Below are positions 6,829-13,365 of a stretch of 18,248 nt of DNA, one piece after another (within the stretch, counting starts at the first letter, position 1; each line of letters opens with the position of its first letter). The notes under the pieces are model-generated. The model saw only the letters and a program-made list of their open reading frames with translations. It made no database searches and was not told where the DNA came from. Origin of the DNA: CAYNFT01 sp964396535 (GTDB taxonomy: Bacteria; Chloroflexota; Dehalococcoidia; Dehalococcoidales; UBA2162); assembly GCA_964396535.1 (NCBI GenBank), contig CAYNFT010000039.1, forward strand, positions 1-18,248, given 5' to 3'. A program made the position numbers and the translations under genes.

Positions 6829-7262
6829 TGGGGTACTTCGGCATCATCTGCTGAATCATATCCAGGGATATAGGGTTTTATATCTAATACCGGTGAGCCG
6901 TCGAGGGCATCAAGCCCTTTCACCCTTAATATGTTACCCTGGCGCTGGAGCAGTCTAACGGTAGCTTTTCCTATTCGATTCGGTCTATTTGGTGTCCGCG
7001 TGGCAAAAAGCCCCCTGAGCGGAACTTCATGCCTGCCCCTCGGATGAATCTTAAGCGGTATTTCGTCTGAGGCGAGCCGGTGCATCCAGTAAAGAACTAT
7101 GATATGGGAGAACCCCTCAAGACCATCCAGAGCTTCGGTCAGGCTGCTATCAATTACTATCTCGGAAATAATCTCTCCAGAGTCAAGCATTACTGCTTGC
7201 TTAATCTCACTTCTGACGGTACCGATAGCTTTCAAGCTCATGGAAGGCAATTCATCAGCCAT
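6810..7262 (-). CDS. trmO: tRNA (N6-threonylcarbamoyl-A37) methyltransferase TrmO (TsaA/UPF0066)
   Basis: A 150-residue protein of the TsaA/YaeB family, which uses S-adenosylmethionine to methylate t6A37 in tRNA-Thr in characterised members. Diagnostic blocks are IGTVRSE near the start, GFSHIIVLYWMH, HPRGRHEVPLRGLFATRTPNRPNRIG in two adjoining conserved pieces, LDALDGSPVLDIKPY and IPGYDSAD. It corresponds to the short, single-domain form without the C-terminal extension of E. coli TrmO. I prefer ATG 7262 to GTG 7268, because AGGTG at 7272-7268 is an SD with 5-nt spacing to the ATG and would overlap the GTG. It is the first gene of an overlapping trio and divergent from the lipoprotein gene. 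Confidence 0.92.
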   Translation of the reverse strand: MADELPSMSLKAIGTVRSEIKQAVMLDSGEIISEIVIDSSLTEALDGLEGFSHIIVLYWMHRLASDEIPLKIHPRGRHEVPLRGLFATRTPNRPNRIGKATVRLLQRQGNILRVKGLDALDGSPVLDIKPYIPGYDSADDAEVPQWITKR

Positions 7263-7285
7263 TTCCACACCTGCGATTCGGTACT

Positions 7286-7294
7286 ATAATAGCA
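7286..7294 (-). promoter_or_regulatory. Possible extended -10 promoter for trmO
   Basis: The minus strand reads TGCTATTAT: a TG one base before TATTAT (5/6 to TATAAT). A -35 match is poor, as expected for extended -10 promoters. Transcription would begin near 7279, about 17 nt before ATG 7262. Confidence 0.35.
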
Positions 7295-7327
7295 CATCTA
7301 CAAAGACTACTGAAAAGAGTCCTTTTA

Positions 7328-7412
7328 GTAACCCATCCCCCTTAGTCCCCCTTCCCTTAAAAGGGAAGGGGGAGAAGGTTTTTTAAGAGAGGCTTCGCCT
7401 CTCTTTGGCTCT
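7328..7412 (-). repeat. Two-hairpin palindromic repeat, copy 4
   Basis: Starts GTAACCCATCCCCC. It has the 12-bp C/T-G/A hairpin (7347-7358/7361-7372) and the second 9-bp hairpin AAGAGAGGC/GCCTCTCTT (7385-7393/7397-7405, loop TTC). It sits in the divergent gap between trmO and the lipoprotein gene, directly upstream of the latter's promoter. Confidence 0.8.
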
Positions 7413-7428
7413 CCTTAAAAATTGAGGC

Positions 7429-7457
7429 TTGACGGCACGGGACTTTACTACTACAAT
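7429..7457 (+). promoter_or_regulatory. Sigma-70-type promoter of the lipoprotein gene
   Basis: TTGACG (7429-7434, 5/6) and TACAAT (7452-7457, 5/6) with an exact 17-nt spacer: the best promoter match in the window. Transcription should start around 7464-7465, only 3-4 nt before ATG 7468. This rules out TTG 7429 and ATG 7456 as translation starts. Confidence 0.6.
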
Positions 7458-7467
7458 GCCCGTTACT

Positions 7468-8052
7468 ATGAGCAAAAAATGGCTTCTTATCATAACAGCC
7501 GTACTGCTAATGCTATCCTGCTTGATAGCTTTGACTGCCTGTGAGGGTACTGCTGCTGGTTATAACAAATACACTCAGCGAAAAGGGATTGCTCATTTCT
7601 CGTTCGAGAGTCCAGAAAGTTACGAGAAATCAAGTTATTATTTAGATTCTGACCATACATCTATATTACACGCTCGCCATCATAACGATGGCTACCTTGA
7701 TTCATGGTTCAGGGTGAGGGTATTTGAGGCTGGTTGGGGAGACTACTCGGACGCCACTGATTTACTTGAGAAGAATAACCAACGGTTAGGTGATTCACAT
7801 GAGGACTATCAGATTCTGGATAGGTCTTCGGTCAGTATAGACGGTGTTAATGGCAAGAAACTTATCAGTTCCTATACTCCTGATACTTATGAATCCGACC
7901 TGAAAGAGTCTACACTACTGATAAACAGGAAAGTTTACTTTGACCATAACGGGCTCATCTGGGAAATCATGATGATATCCATTGAAGAGGTGGCGGAAGC
8001 TGACGAACCCGGCTGGGAGCACCTGCTTGAGACGTTTAGAATTCTGGACTAG
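7468..8052 (+). CDS. Predicted lipoprotein of unknown function
   Basis: A 194-residue protein from ATG 7468. It has a short basic start (MSKK), a hydrophobic stretch and the lipobox LTAC with C25 as the predicted lipidated residue, so it should be exported and anchored to the membrane. The mature part has no membrane segments and is rich in Asp, Glu, Ser and Tyr. It opens with GIAHFSFESPESYEKSSYY, faintly like the start of PsbP-like domains, but I do not recognise the family. The frame extends up to TTG 7429, which overlaps the promoter and is rejected. No SD is present, which fits a near-leaderless mRNA. It stands alone, divergent from trmO and convergent with rpsI, with repeats on both sides. 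Confidence 0.75.
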   Translation: MSKKWLLIITAVLLMLSCLIALTACEGTAAGYNKYTQRKGIAHFSFESPESYEKSSYYLDSDHTSILHARHHNDGYLDSWFRVRVFEAGWGDYSDATDLLEKNNQRLGDSHEDYQILDRSSVSIDGVNGKKLISSYTPDTYESDLKESTLLINRKVYFDHNGLIWEIMMISIEEVAEADEPGWEHLLETFRILD

Positions 8053-8202
8053 AAACATGGTATTAACCCACGCAAACAGGCACCATAAAGTATTATCCTT
8101 ACGGAGAATGTCGAAATAGTACGGGTAATTTAGGCACGGATAAGCTCTTTACGGGGCAGAGGCTTGACGGGTTTAATTGATATGCTATTCCCTAATTAAA
8201 GA
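8053..8202. other. Non-coding gap with spaced ACGG motifs
   Basis: A 150-bp stretch after the lipoprotein gene with no supported ORF or RNA. ACGG occurs at 8101, 8121, 8136, 8151 and 8167, the last four at 15-16-nt steps. I do not recognise a riboswitch or tRNA. It includes GAGGCTTGACGG (8159-8170), also found at 7424-7435 in the lipoprotein promoter. Confidence 0.4.
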
Positions 8203-8290
8203 GGTGTCTAAGAGGGGCGGAGCCCCTCTTTAAAAACAAACCTCCCCTTCCCCTTGTTAAGGGGAAGGGGATACAGGGGATGGGGTTACC
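8203..8290 (+). repeat. Two-hairpin palindromic repeat, copy 5 (complete)
   Basis: The clearest copy, 88 bp, from GGTGTCTAAGAGGGGC to GGGGATGGGGTTACC. Hairpin 1 has 9-bp arms 8210-8218/8222-8230 with loop GGA; hairpin 2 has 12-bp arms 8244-8255/8259-8270 with loop GTT. It lies between the convergent lipoprotein and rpsI genes and ends 2 bp before the rpsI stop codon. Confidence 0.88.
8237..8270 (-). terminator. Likely terminator of the ribosomal operon, formed by the repeat
   Basis: Read on the minus strand after rpsI, the 12-bp GC-rich stem (8270-8244) is followed by GGTTTGTTTTT. A strong stem with a T-rich tail just after the last gene of a long operon fits intrinsic termination, with the repeat doing this job. 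Confidence 0.55.
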
Positions 8291-8292
8291 AA

Positions 8293-8688
8293 TTACCGCT
8301 TGGTGTATTGTTTTGCTTTGCGGGCGCGTCTGAGGCCGGGCTTCTTTCTCTCTTTGGCCCGGGCATCTCTGGTAAGCAATCCGTTCTGGCGCAGTACCGG
8401 CTTAAGGCTATCATCTGCCTCTACCAGGGCTCGGGCAATGCCGTGTGCGATGGCACCACACTGCCCTGATATACCACCACCAGCCACCTTGACCATTACA
8501 CTATACTTATCCAGAGTATCAGTAAGCACAAGAGGGCTGGTTATTGTCTCACGGTGAGCAAAGCGAGTGAATACTTCCTCATAAGAGGCACCATTAATAA
8601 TAATAGCCCCACCGCCCGGCGATAGCCTTACCTGAGCTACAGCCGTTTTGCGCCTACCTGTCCCATGGTTGTAAGTTTGTTTCTCCAA
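8293..8688 (-). CDS. rpsI: 30S ribosomal protein S9
   Basis: S9 (uS9), 131 residues, part of the small-subunit head; its C-terminal tail reaches the P-site tRNA. The N-terminal GTGRRKTAVAQVRL, the central VAGGGISGQCGAIAHGIARAL and the terminal RRARKAKQYTKR are diagnostic. The only reasonable start is TTG 8688 (translated MEKQTYNHG), preceded by a purine-rich GGAAAGGGAG SD region; no ATG or GTG lies in frame near the conserved start. It is the last gene of the ribosomal run and is separated from rplM by an unusually long 124-bp gap that holds a repeat copy. Confidence 0.97.
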   Translation of the reverse strand: MEKQTYNHGTGRRKTAVAQVRLSPGGGAIIINGASYEEVFTRFAHRETITSPLVLTDTLDKYSVMVKVAGGGISGQCGAIAHGIARALVEADDSLKPVLRQNGLLTRDARAKERKKPGLRRARKAKQYTKR

Positions 8689-8753
8689 AAAACTCCCTTT
8701 CCTCTTCTTTAGATTCCTTTATGACCAGAAGCCATCTTAAAGTCTATTTCTAT

Positions 8754-8820
8754 AACCCTATCCCCTTAAAAGGGGAAGGGGAATTAGCTTTGTTGAGAGG
8801 GACTCGTCCCTCTTAGACTT
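8754..8820 (-). repeat. Two-hairpin palindromic repeat, copy 6, overlapping the rplM stop codon
   Basis: Starts ATAACCCTATCCCCTT. The C/T-G/A hairpin is reduced to 6-bp arms (8762-8767/8770-8775), while the second hairpin keeps 8-bp arms (8796-8803/8806-8813). On the minus strand its outer end reads GTCTAAGAGGGAC, as in the other copies, and the TAA in it is the stop codon of rplM (8815-8813). Confidence 0.75.
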
Positions 8821-9274
8821 CCTGCTCTTTCTCTGCCTGCCCTGTCTTGTCCGAAGTAGCCTTTGTTTGAGCCTGGTGGGGGTGAGTATCGCCAGCATAT
8901 ACCCTGAGTTTTTTCATCATCTCAGTCCCCAGCCGATTGTGAGGCAACATACCTTTGACGGCATACTCAATCGCCCGGGTAGGATAGGTCTGCATCATTT
9001 TCTCTAAACTGATACTTTTAAGCCCCCCGGGATACCCGGAATGTCTATAATAGAGCTTCTGTTTTGCCTTATTGCCAGTAACTCGAACCTTCTCAGCGTT
9101 GATAACAACAACATAATCCCCCGTGTCCAGATTACGGACGAATATTGGCTTGTGCTTACCCATAAGTAAGCGAGCGACCTGAGTAGCCAGTCTGCCCAAT
9201 ACCTTATCCGAGGCATCAATAAGATGCCACTCTCGCTTAATATCTGATGCTTTGGTGCTGTAGGTTTTCATCAT
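8813..9274 (-). CDS. rplM: 50S ribosomal protein L13
   Basis: L13 (uL13), 153 residues from ATG 9274, an early-assembly large-subunit protein that binds 23S rRNA. Recognised by EWHLIDASDKVLGRLATQVA, GDYVVVINAEKVRVTG, YYRHSGYPGG, AVKGMLPHN and LRVYAGDTHPHQAQ. The last 18 or so residues are a hydrophilic, Glu-rich extension beyond the usual end. ATG 9274 and ATG 9271 are adjacent and each has a GAGG nearby. The first overlaps the truA stop as ATGA and has better SD spacing (7 nt); the second starts MKTYS as most L13 do. The upstream open frame to 9346 is only a shadow of truA. The stop codon lies within a repeat copy. Confidence 0.97.
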   Translation of the reverse strand: MMKTYSTKASDIKREWHLIDASDKVLGRLATQVARLLMGKHKPIFVRNLDTGDYVVVINAEKVRVTGNKAKQKLYYRHSGYPGGLKSISLEKMMQTYPTRAIEYAVKGMLPHNRLGTEMMKKLRVYAGDTHPHQAQTKATSDKTGQAEKEQEV

Positions 9275-10086
9275 ACCTCTTCCTCGAAAGGACGCGGATA
9301 GTTTACCTGCATAAGGCACAATCCGCGGGCAGGAGCCGTCGGCCATGCCAAACCGGGTTTTTCCGCTTCCAGTATACTATAAAACTCGTCACTTCTCACC
9401 TTGCCCCGGCCGACTCTGATTAGAGCCCCTACCGTATTACGCACCTGATGCATTAAGAAGGAATTAGCCACCATATTGAAAACGGCTAATTCTCCATCCT
9501 TTCTCATCTCGGCCCGGTATACCCTGCGTACCGTACTCTTTGCCGCAACCTCTTTATTGTTAACAAAGGAAGCAAAGTCATGCTCACCGATAAGCACCTG
9601 ACAAGCCTGGTTCATAGCGTCAATATCCAGATGACCGGTAACAAGGTAATAAAAACGCTCTCTGAGGGGAGACCGTGTCAGACTATTCAATATATAGTAG
9701 TTATATTCACGGCTCACGGCATGACGTCTGACATTAAAGGAATCTTTTACTCTATGTGCCGCACGAACTGCAATATCTTTGGGTAAATAGTAGTTAAGCG
9801 CTTTGACAAAGGTTTCCAGGGAATGAGATGACCTGGTCCTGAAGCTGACCACCTGTCCTTTAGCATGAACTCCTGCATCAGTGCGACTAGCCGTTATTAC
9901 CCGAGTTCTTTCTCCGGTAAGTTCCCACAGCGCCTTTTCCAGTTCCCTCTGAATGGTAGGCAGGTTAGCTTGTAGCTGAAAGCCGTGATAGCGTGTGCCA
10001 TCATATTCCACAATTAATACAATCTTGGTGGTCGTTGCCAGGTTGACCACTGGCTTTACCTCTGGACTAAAAGTGGTAGATACCAT
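9271..10086 (-). CDS. truA: tRNA pseudouridine(38-40) synthase TruA
   Basis: A 271-residue pseudouridine synthase that modifies U38-U40 in tRNA anticodon arms. The catalytic aspartate is in ASRTDAGVHA; the start block IVEYDGTRYHGFQLQ, the FNVRRHAVSREYNYYI region, GEHDFASFVN and NSFLMHQVRNTVGALIRVG are also diagnostic. ATG 10086 shares one base with the rplQ stop (TAATG) and gives an N-terminal tail of about 20 residues before the conserved start. Its stop overlaps the rplM ATG. The placement between rplQ and rplM is common in Gram-positive-type ribosomal clusters and ties tRNA modification to ribosome production. Confidence 0.96.
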   Translation of the reverse strand: MVSTTFSPEVKPVVNLATTTKIVLIVEYDGTRYHGFQLQANLPTIQRELEKALWELTGERTRVITASRTDAGVHAKGQVVSFRTRSSHSLETFVKALNYYLPKDIAVRAAHRVKDSFNVRRHAVSREYNYYILNSLTRSPLRERFYYLVTGHLDIDAMNQACQVLIGEHDFASFVNNKEVAAKSTVRRVYRAEMRKDGELAVFNMVANSFLMHQVRNTVGALIRVGRGKVRSDEFYSILEAEKPGLAWPTAPARGLCLMQVNYPRPFEEEV

Positions 10087-10439
10087 TACTTCACCAACTC
10101 AAGTTGAACCATGGGTGCCCCATCACCTAACCTCTGTCCTAATTTGGTGATGCGGGTATAGCCGCCAGGGCGCGCAGCATACCTCTCAGCAAGCTCAGAG
10201 AAGACCTTATCGGTTACCTTCTTATCAAAAATAAAGGATAGCGCCTGGCGACGGGAGTGAAGTCCGCCCCGCTTACCTAATGTAATCATCTTCTCAGCCA
10301 GGCCACGGACCTGCTTGGCTTTGGCTTCAGTGGTAGTAATCTTCTCGTAGCCCAAAAGGTCAGTCACCAGGTTGCGATACATCGCTCTCCTGTAGCTTGC
10401 TGTCTTACCCGATTTTCCTTCAACTGCTTTACGACCCAT
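10086..10439 (-). CDS. rplQ: 50S ribosomal protein L17
   Basis: L17 (bL17), 117 residues, a bacteria-specific protein near the large-subunit peptide exit tunnel. The conserved YRRAMYRNLVTDLLGYEKITTTEAKAKQVR-type block occupies residues 17-46, followed by AEKMITLGKRGGLHSRRQAL, and the protein ends GDGAPMVQLELVK. ATG 10439 is 17 nt after rpoA, the usual order. Its stop shares one base with the truA start. Confidence 0.97.
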   Translation of the reverse strand: MGRKAVEGKSGKTASYRRAMYRNLVTDLLGYEKITTTEAKAKQVRGLAEKMITLGKRGGLHSRRQALSFIFDKKVTDKVFSELAERYAARPGGYTRITKLGQRLGDGAPMVQLELVK

Positions 10440-10456
10440 GCCTATTCCTCTTGTTA

Positions 10457-11443
10457 CTAAATCGCTGCCTCATCCAGCTCGGTGGGCTCCTCTTCGTCCT
10501 CATCCTCGTTTTCTTCAGAAGCGAGAGAGAGCCCCAGCGCCGCAAGACGGTCCTTAATTTCCTGTTTGGACTTCTGCCCAAAATTGCGTAGTGCCATCAG
10601 GTCTCTCTCCTCTTTGCTCGCCAGCTCTCCCACTGTAGCGATGCCACCACGCCTCAAGCAATTCATGGTACGCACTGATAAGTTCAGTTGTTCTACAGGC
10701 ATGTTATATAACTCATCAGGAATAGCTAAGCGGCTGGGCTCCTTCTCCGCCTCTATCTGAGACAGCTGGGTATAATTGACAAACGGTGATAGCTGCTCCG
10801 CCAGAATTTCAGCACCTTGGCTAAGTGCATCGGCAGGCGATATAGTACCATCCGTCCACACTTCCAGGTACAACCGTTCACGGCTGGTTTCTTGACCAAT
10901 ATAAATTGGCTCGACGGTGAAATTAGCCTTGCGTATTGGGCTAAAGATAGCATCCACTGGAATTACCCCTAACGACAGATTATCAGTGGATTCAGCCTCC
11001 CTATAGCCTTTAGACAGTTCCACATCGAACTCTACATAAAGTTTGGCTTCGGGTGAATCTAGTGTGGCCAGATACAACTCAGGGTTAGCAATTTCAAAGT
11101 CAGCCGAGGGCTTAATATCAGCAGCACAAACTCGCCCCTCCCCTTCTACCTCCAAAGTTAGCTTACCTGGTCGACCAGAAAGAGGCTTTAACCTCAGCGC
11201 TTTAACATTTAGTAGAAATTCCGTGGCATCTTCCTTTACATAAGGGATAGTAGAAAATTCATGCTGGATCCCCTCGATCTTAAACCGAGTCACTGCTGCT
11301 CCTTGAAGCTGGCCAAGCAGCACTCGCCGCATGGCATTCCCCAAAGTAACACCAAAACCCTTCTCCAGTGGCTCGGCGACAAAACGCCCGTAGTTATCTC
11401 TACTTTCAACACACTCAGCTTTGGGTACTACAAGGTGAGACAA
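10457..11443 (-). CDS. rpoA: DNA-directed RNA polymerase subunit alpha
   Basis: A 328-residue alpha subunit with both domains. The N-terminal assembly domain has FVAEPLEKGFGVTLGNAMRR and the FSTIPYVKEDATEFLLN block. The C-terminal domain, from about 245, has LNLSVRTMNCLRRGGIATVG and LMALRNFGQKSKQEIKDRL, the part that contacts UP elements and activators. A strongly acidic tail of about 20 residues (EENEDEDEEEP) follows. The start is TTG 11443, supported by AAGGAGGT six nt upstream; the rpsD stop codon TAA forms the beginning of this SD (TAAGGAGGT), so translation of the two genes is probably coupled. Confidence 0.98.
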   Translation of the reverse strand: MSHLVVPKAECVESRDNYGRFVAEPLEKGFGVTLGNAMRRVLLGQLQGAAVTRFKIEGIQHEFSTIPYVKEDATEFLLNVKALRLKPLSGRPGKLTLEVEGEGRVCAADIKPSADFEIANPELYLATLDSPEAKLYVEFDVELSKGYREAESTDNLSLGVIPVDAIFSPIRKANFTVEPIYIGQETSRERLYLEVWTDGTISPADALSQGAEILAEQLSPFVNYTQLSQIEAEKEPSRLAIPDELYNMPVEQLNLSVRTMNCLRRGGIATVGELASKEERDLMALRNFGQKSKQEIKDRLAALGLSLASEENEDEDEEEPTELDEAAI

Positions 11444-11455
11444 AACACTACCTCC

Positions 11456-12070
11456 TTATCGTGAGTAGTACTCAACTATGGCTTTTCCGTCAAATTCGGC
11501 GCCAATCTCATCGGGGGTAGGCAAAGATATAGCTTGACCCACAAGTTTCTGCCTATCCAGGCTCAACCAGCTGACTATAGATTTAGACGGAATATCTTCA
11601 AGCAGTTGCTTATAGTACTCGGTCTTGGTACTACTCTCCTTCCAGCTAATGGAATCACCTTCTTTGACCAGGCAAGATGGTATATTAGTCTTACGTCCAT
11701 TAAGCAGAATATGCCCGTGTCGAACTAGCTGGCGAGCTTGAGCACGAGAATCAGCGAACCCTAAACGATAAACTACGTTATCAAGCCGCCTCTCTAGCAG
11801 TACCAGTAGATTTTCGCCGGTGATACCCTGCTGCCTTTCAGCCTGAGCAAAAACCCTCCTGAACTGTTTTTCCAGAATCCCATAGGTATAGCGGACTTTC
11901 TGCTTCTCTATTAATTGAAGACCGCGGTCAGAAATTCTACGCCGACGGCCGGGTATTCTCCTTCGCCTCTCCATGGCACATTTAGGAGTAAGACACCTGC
12001 TGCCTTTAAGCATTAACTTCTCGCCGCAGCGGTGACACAACTTACAAACTGAATCTATATATCTTGCCAT
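11456..12070 (-). CDS. rpsD: 30S ribosomal protein S4 (zinc-binding form)
   Basis: S4 (uS4), 204 residues, a primary 16S rRNA binder and assembly initiator. The N-terminus carries four cysteines in the zinc-binding arrangement (C9, C12, C26, C31, with an additional C15), so it is the C+ form. The S4 RNA-binding domain is at about residues 93-155 (LERRLDNVVYRLGFADSRAQARQLVRHGH, residues 92-120). In many bacteria S4 represses its own operon; no leader pseudoknot was identified here. ATG 12070 is 9 nt after rpsK. Confidence 0.97.
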   Translation of the reverse strand: MARYIDSVCKLCHRCGEKLMLKGSRCLTPKCAMERRRRIPGRRRRISDRGLQLIEKQKVRYTYGILEKQFRRVFAQAERQQGITGENLLVLLERRLDNVVYRLGFADSRAQARQLVRHGHILLNGRKTNIPSCLVKEGDSISWKESSTKTEYYKQLLEDIPSKSIVSWLSLDRQKLVGQAISLPTPDEIGAEFDGKAIVEYYSR

Positions 12071-12079
12071 TTCTCTACT

Positions 12080-12472
12080 TTACACCCGTCTCTTTTTAGG
12101 AGGGCGACAACCGTCATGAGGGATAGGACTCATATCCGTAATGCTGGTAATATAAAGGCCTGAACTCTGGAGAGAACGAATAGCTGCCTCGCGCCCACTG
12201 CCCGGACCCTTAACATAGACCCCTACCTGGCGTAAACCGTGCTCCATAGCTTTCCGCGCTGCATCATGAGCTGCCAGTTGAGCAGCATAAGGGGTGCCCT
12301 TGCGTGAACCCTTAAACCCGGCCGTCCCCGAGCTCCCCCAAGCAATAACGTTCCCCTGAGGGTCGGTGAGAGTCACCATGGTATTATTAAAAGTGGATTT
12401 GACATAGGCTCTTCCCGAAGGAACAGACTTCCGTTCCCGTCGTCTTGGTCTGGTACGCCTCCTTTGTGTCAT
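12080..12472 (-). CDS. rpsK: 30S ribosomal protein S11
   Basis: S11 (uS11), 130 residues, on the platform of the small subunit near the E-site and Shine-Dalgarno helix. Diagnostic segments are YVKSTFNNTMVTLTDPQGN, WGSSGTAGFKGSRKGTPYAA, GVYVKGPGSGREAAIRSL and the C-terminal DMSPIPHDGCRPPKKRRV. ATG 12472 has a GGAGAGG SD just upstream. The gene lies 24 nt after rpsM. Confidence 0.98.
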   Translation of the reverse strand: MTQRRRTRPRRRERKSVPSGRAYVKSTFNNTMVTLTDPQGNVIAWGSSGTAGFKGSRKGTPYAAQLAAHDAARKAMEHGLRQVGVYVKGPGSGREAAIRSLQSSGLYITSITDMSPIPHDGCRPPKKRRV

Positions 12473-12496
12473 CTACCTCTCCTATTTGAATAAATA

Positions 12497-12886
12497 TTAC
12501 TTCTTGGCCACACCGCGCCTCTTTCCCCGACCAGCTACTGTTTTACGAGAGCCTCGCCGAGTACGGGCGTTAGTGCGTGTGTTCTGCCCTCTAACCGGCA
12601 AGCTATGGCGATGCCTGCTACCCCGATAGCTGCCAATTTCAATAAGGCGTTTGATATTAAGGTCGACCTCTTTTCTAAGCTCCCCCTCAACTATATACTC
12701 ACGGTCAATAACCTCTCTGAGACGATTAATCTCCTCCTCAGTAAGGTCATCTGTCTTAACTTCGGAATCAACACCAACCTGAGTTAGAATTTTATGACTC
12801 AGGTTGGGGCCGACACCATAGATATAGCGTAATGCTATCCCAACATGCTTCTTCCCGGGGATTTCAACCCCAGCTATACGTGCCAT
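12497..12886 (-). CDS. rpsM: 30S ribosomal protein S13
   Basis: S13 (uS13), 129 residues, in the small-subunit head; it makes bridges to the large subunit and its basic tail contacts P-site tRNA. The start MARIAGVEIPGKKHVGIALRYI, the middle IGSYRGSRHRHSLPVRGQNT and the Arg/Lys-rich tail ending RGKRRGVAKK are diagnostic. ATG 12886 has AAGGAGG upstream with 7-nt spacing. The 69-nt gap before it, after rpmJ, holds a short AT-rich dyad (CACTT/AAGTG) but no clear control element. Confidence 0.97.
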   Translation of the reverse strand: MARIAGVEIPGKKHVGIALRYIYGVGPNLSHKILTQVGVDSEVKTDDLTEEEINRLREVIDREYIVEGELRKEVDLNIKRLIEIGSYRGSRHRHSLPVRGQNTRTNARTRRGSRKTVAGRGKRRGVAKK

Positions 12887-12955
12887 CTATTCCCTCCTTA
12901 CTCGGCAGAATAAGACTGCTGAAAAAAGCTCCAACACTTTTTTTAAGTGGTTTCA

Positions 12956-13069
12956 CTAGCCCTGCCTCTGCTTATGCTTGGGGTTGGTACAAATGACCCT
13001 GATTACCCCTCGCCGCTTTATAACCTTGCACTTTTCACATCTAACCTTAACTGAAGCTCTAACTTTCAT
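12956..13069 (-). CDS. rpmJ: 50S ribosomal protein L36 (zinc-binding form)
   Basis: A 37-residue L36 (bL36) read on the minus strand from ATG 13069 to TAG 12958-12956. The product starts MKVRASVKVRCEKCKVIKRR and ends CTNPKHKQRQG. Zinc ligands C11, C14, C27 and H32 fit the C-x2-C-x12-C-x4-H pattern, so it is the zinc-dependent form. A modest SD (AGAAGG) lies about 7 nt upstream. Position between infA and rpsM is the standard one. Gaps of 66 and 69 nt on either side are the longest in the spc-alpha part of the run, leaving room for an internal control point. Confidence 0.97.
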   Translation of the reverse strand: MKVRASVKVRCEKCKVIKRRGVIRVICTNPKHKQRQG

Positions 13070-13116
13070 AACAAACCTTCTTTAATTAACCTAGATATAA
13101 TTACCCACTCTCCTAT

Positions 13117-13125
13117 AGTATACCA
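13117..13125 (-). promoter_or_regulatory. Possible internal extended -10 promoter before rpmJ
   Basis: The minus strand reads TGGTATACT in the infA-rpmJ gap, i.e. TG-N-TATACT (5/6 to TATAAT). No good -35 box is seen. It would allow alpha-operon expression separate from the spc operon. Low certainty. Confidence 0.25.
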
Positions 13126-13135
13126 GTTAACAGCC

Positions 13136-13354
13136 TTATTTAAACCTATAGGTAATCCTGCCCCGGCTCAGGTCATAAGGTGATAGCTCTACCAGTACCT
13201 TATCTCCAGGCAAAATCCTGATATAATGCAATCTTATTTTGCCCGAAATATGAGCTAACACCTTGTGTCCATTGGCCAGCTCGACGCGAAACATAGCATT
13301 AGGCAGTGGTTCAACTACTACCCCTTCAACCTCAATATTCTCTTTCCTAGGCAT
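13136..13354 (-). CDS. infA: Translation initiation factor IF-1
   Basis: IF-1, 72 residues, a single OB-fold protein that binds the ribosomal A site during initiation. Diagnostic segments are EVEGVVVEPLPNAMFRVELANGH, HISGKIRLHYIRILPGDKV and the ending LSPYDLSRGRITYRFK. ATG 13354 is 11 nt after map. This map-infA-rpmJ order is usual in Gram-positive and Chloroflexota-type spc-alpha clusters. Confidence 0.98.
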   Translation of the reverse strand: MPRKENIEVEGVVVEPLPNAMFRVELANGHKVLAHISGKIRLHYIRILPGDKVLVELSPYDLSRGRITYRFK

Positions 13355-13365
13355 AGACTCCTTAT

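Noticed and set aside
7424..8170. 12-bp direct repeat GAGGCTTGACGG at 7424-7435 and 8159-8170, flanking the lipoprotein gene like a target-site duplication
   Set aside because: About ten chance 12-mer pairs are expected in a window this size, and no element boundaries coincide with it; one copy is simply the promoter -35 region.
8053..8202. Possible riboswitch or small RNA
   Set aside because: No match to riboswitch or tRNA consensus that I know, and no downstream plus-strand gene to control.
9275..9346. N-terminal extension of L13
   Set aside because: It reads the end of truA in another frame; L13 proteins start at MKTY, and ATG 9274/9271 has SDs.
12887..12955. Short dyad (CACTT/AAGTG) before rpsM as an attenuator
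   Set aside because: Only a 5-bp stem in AT-rich sequence; not supportable.
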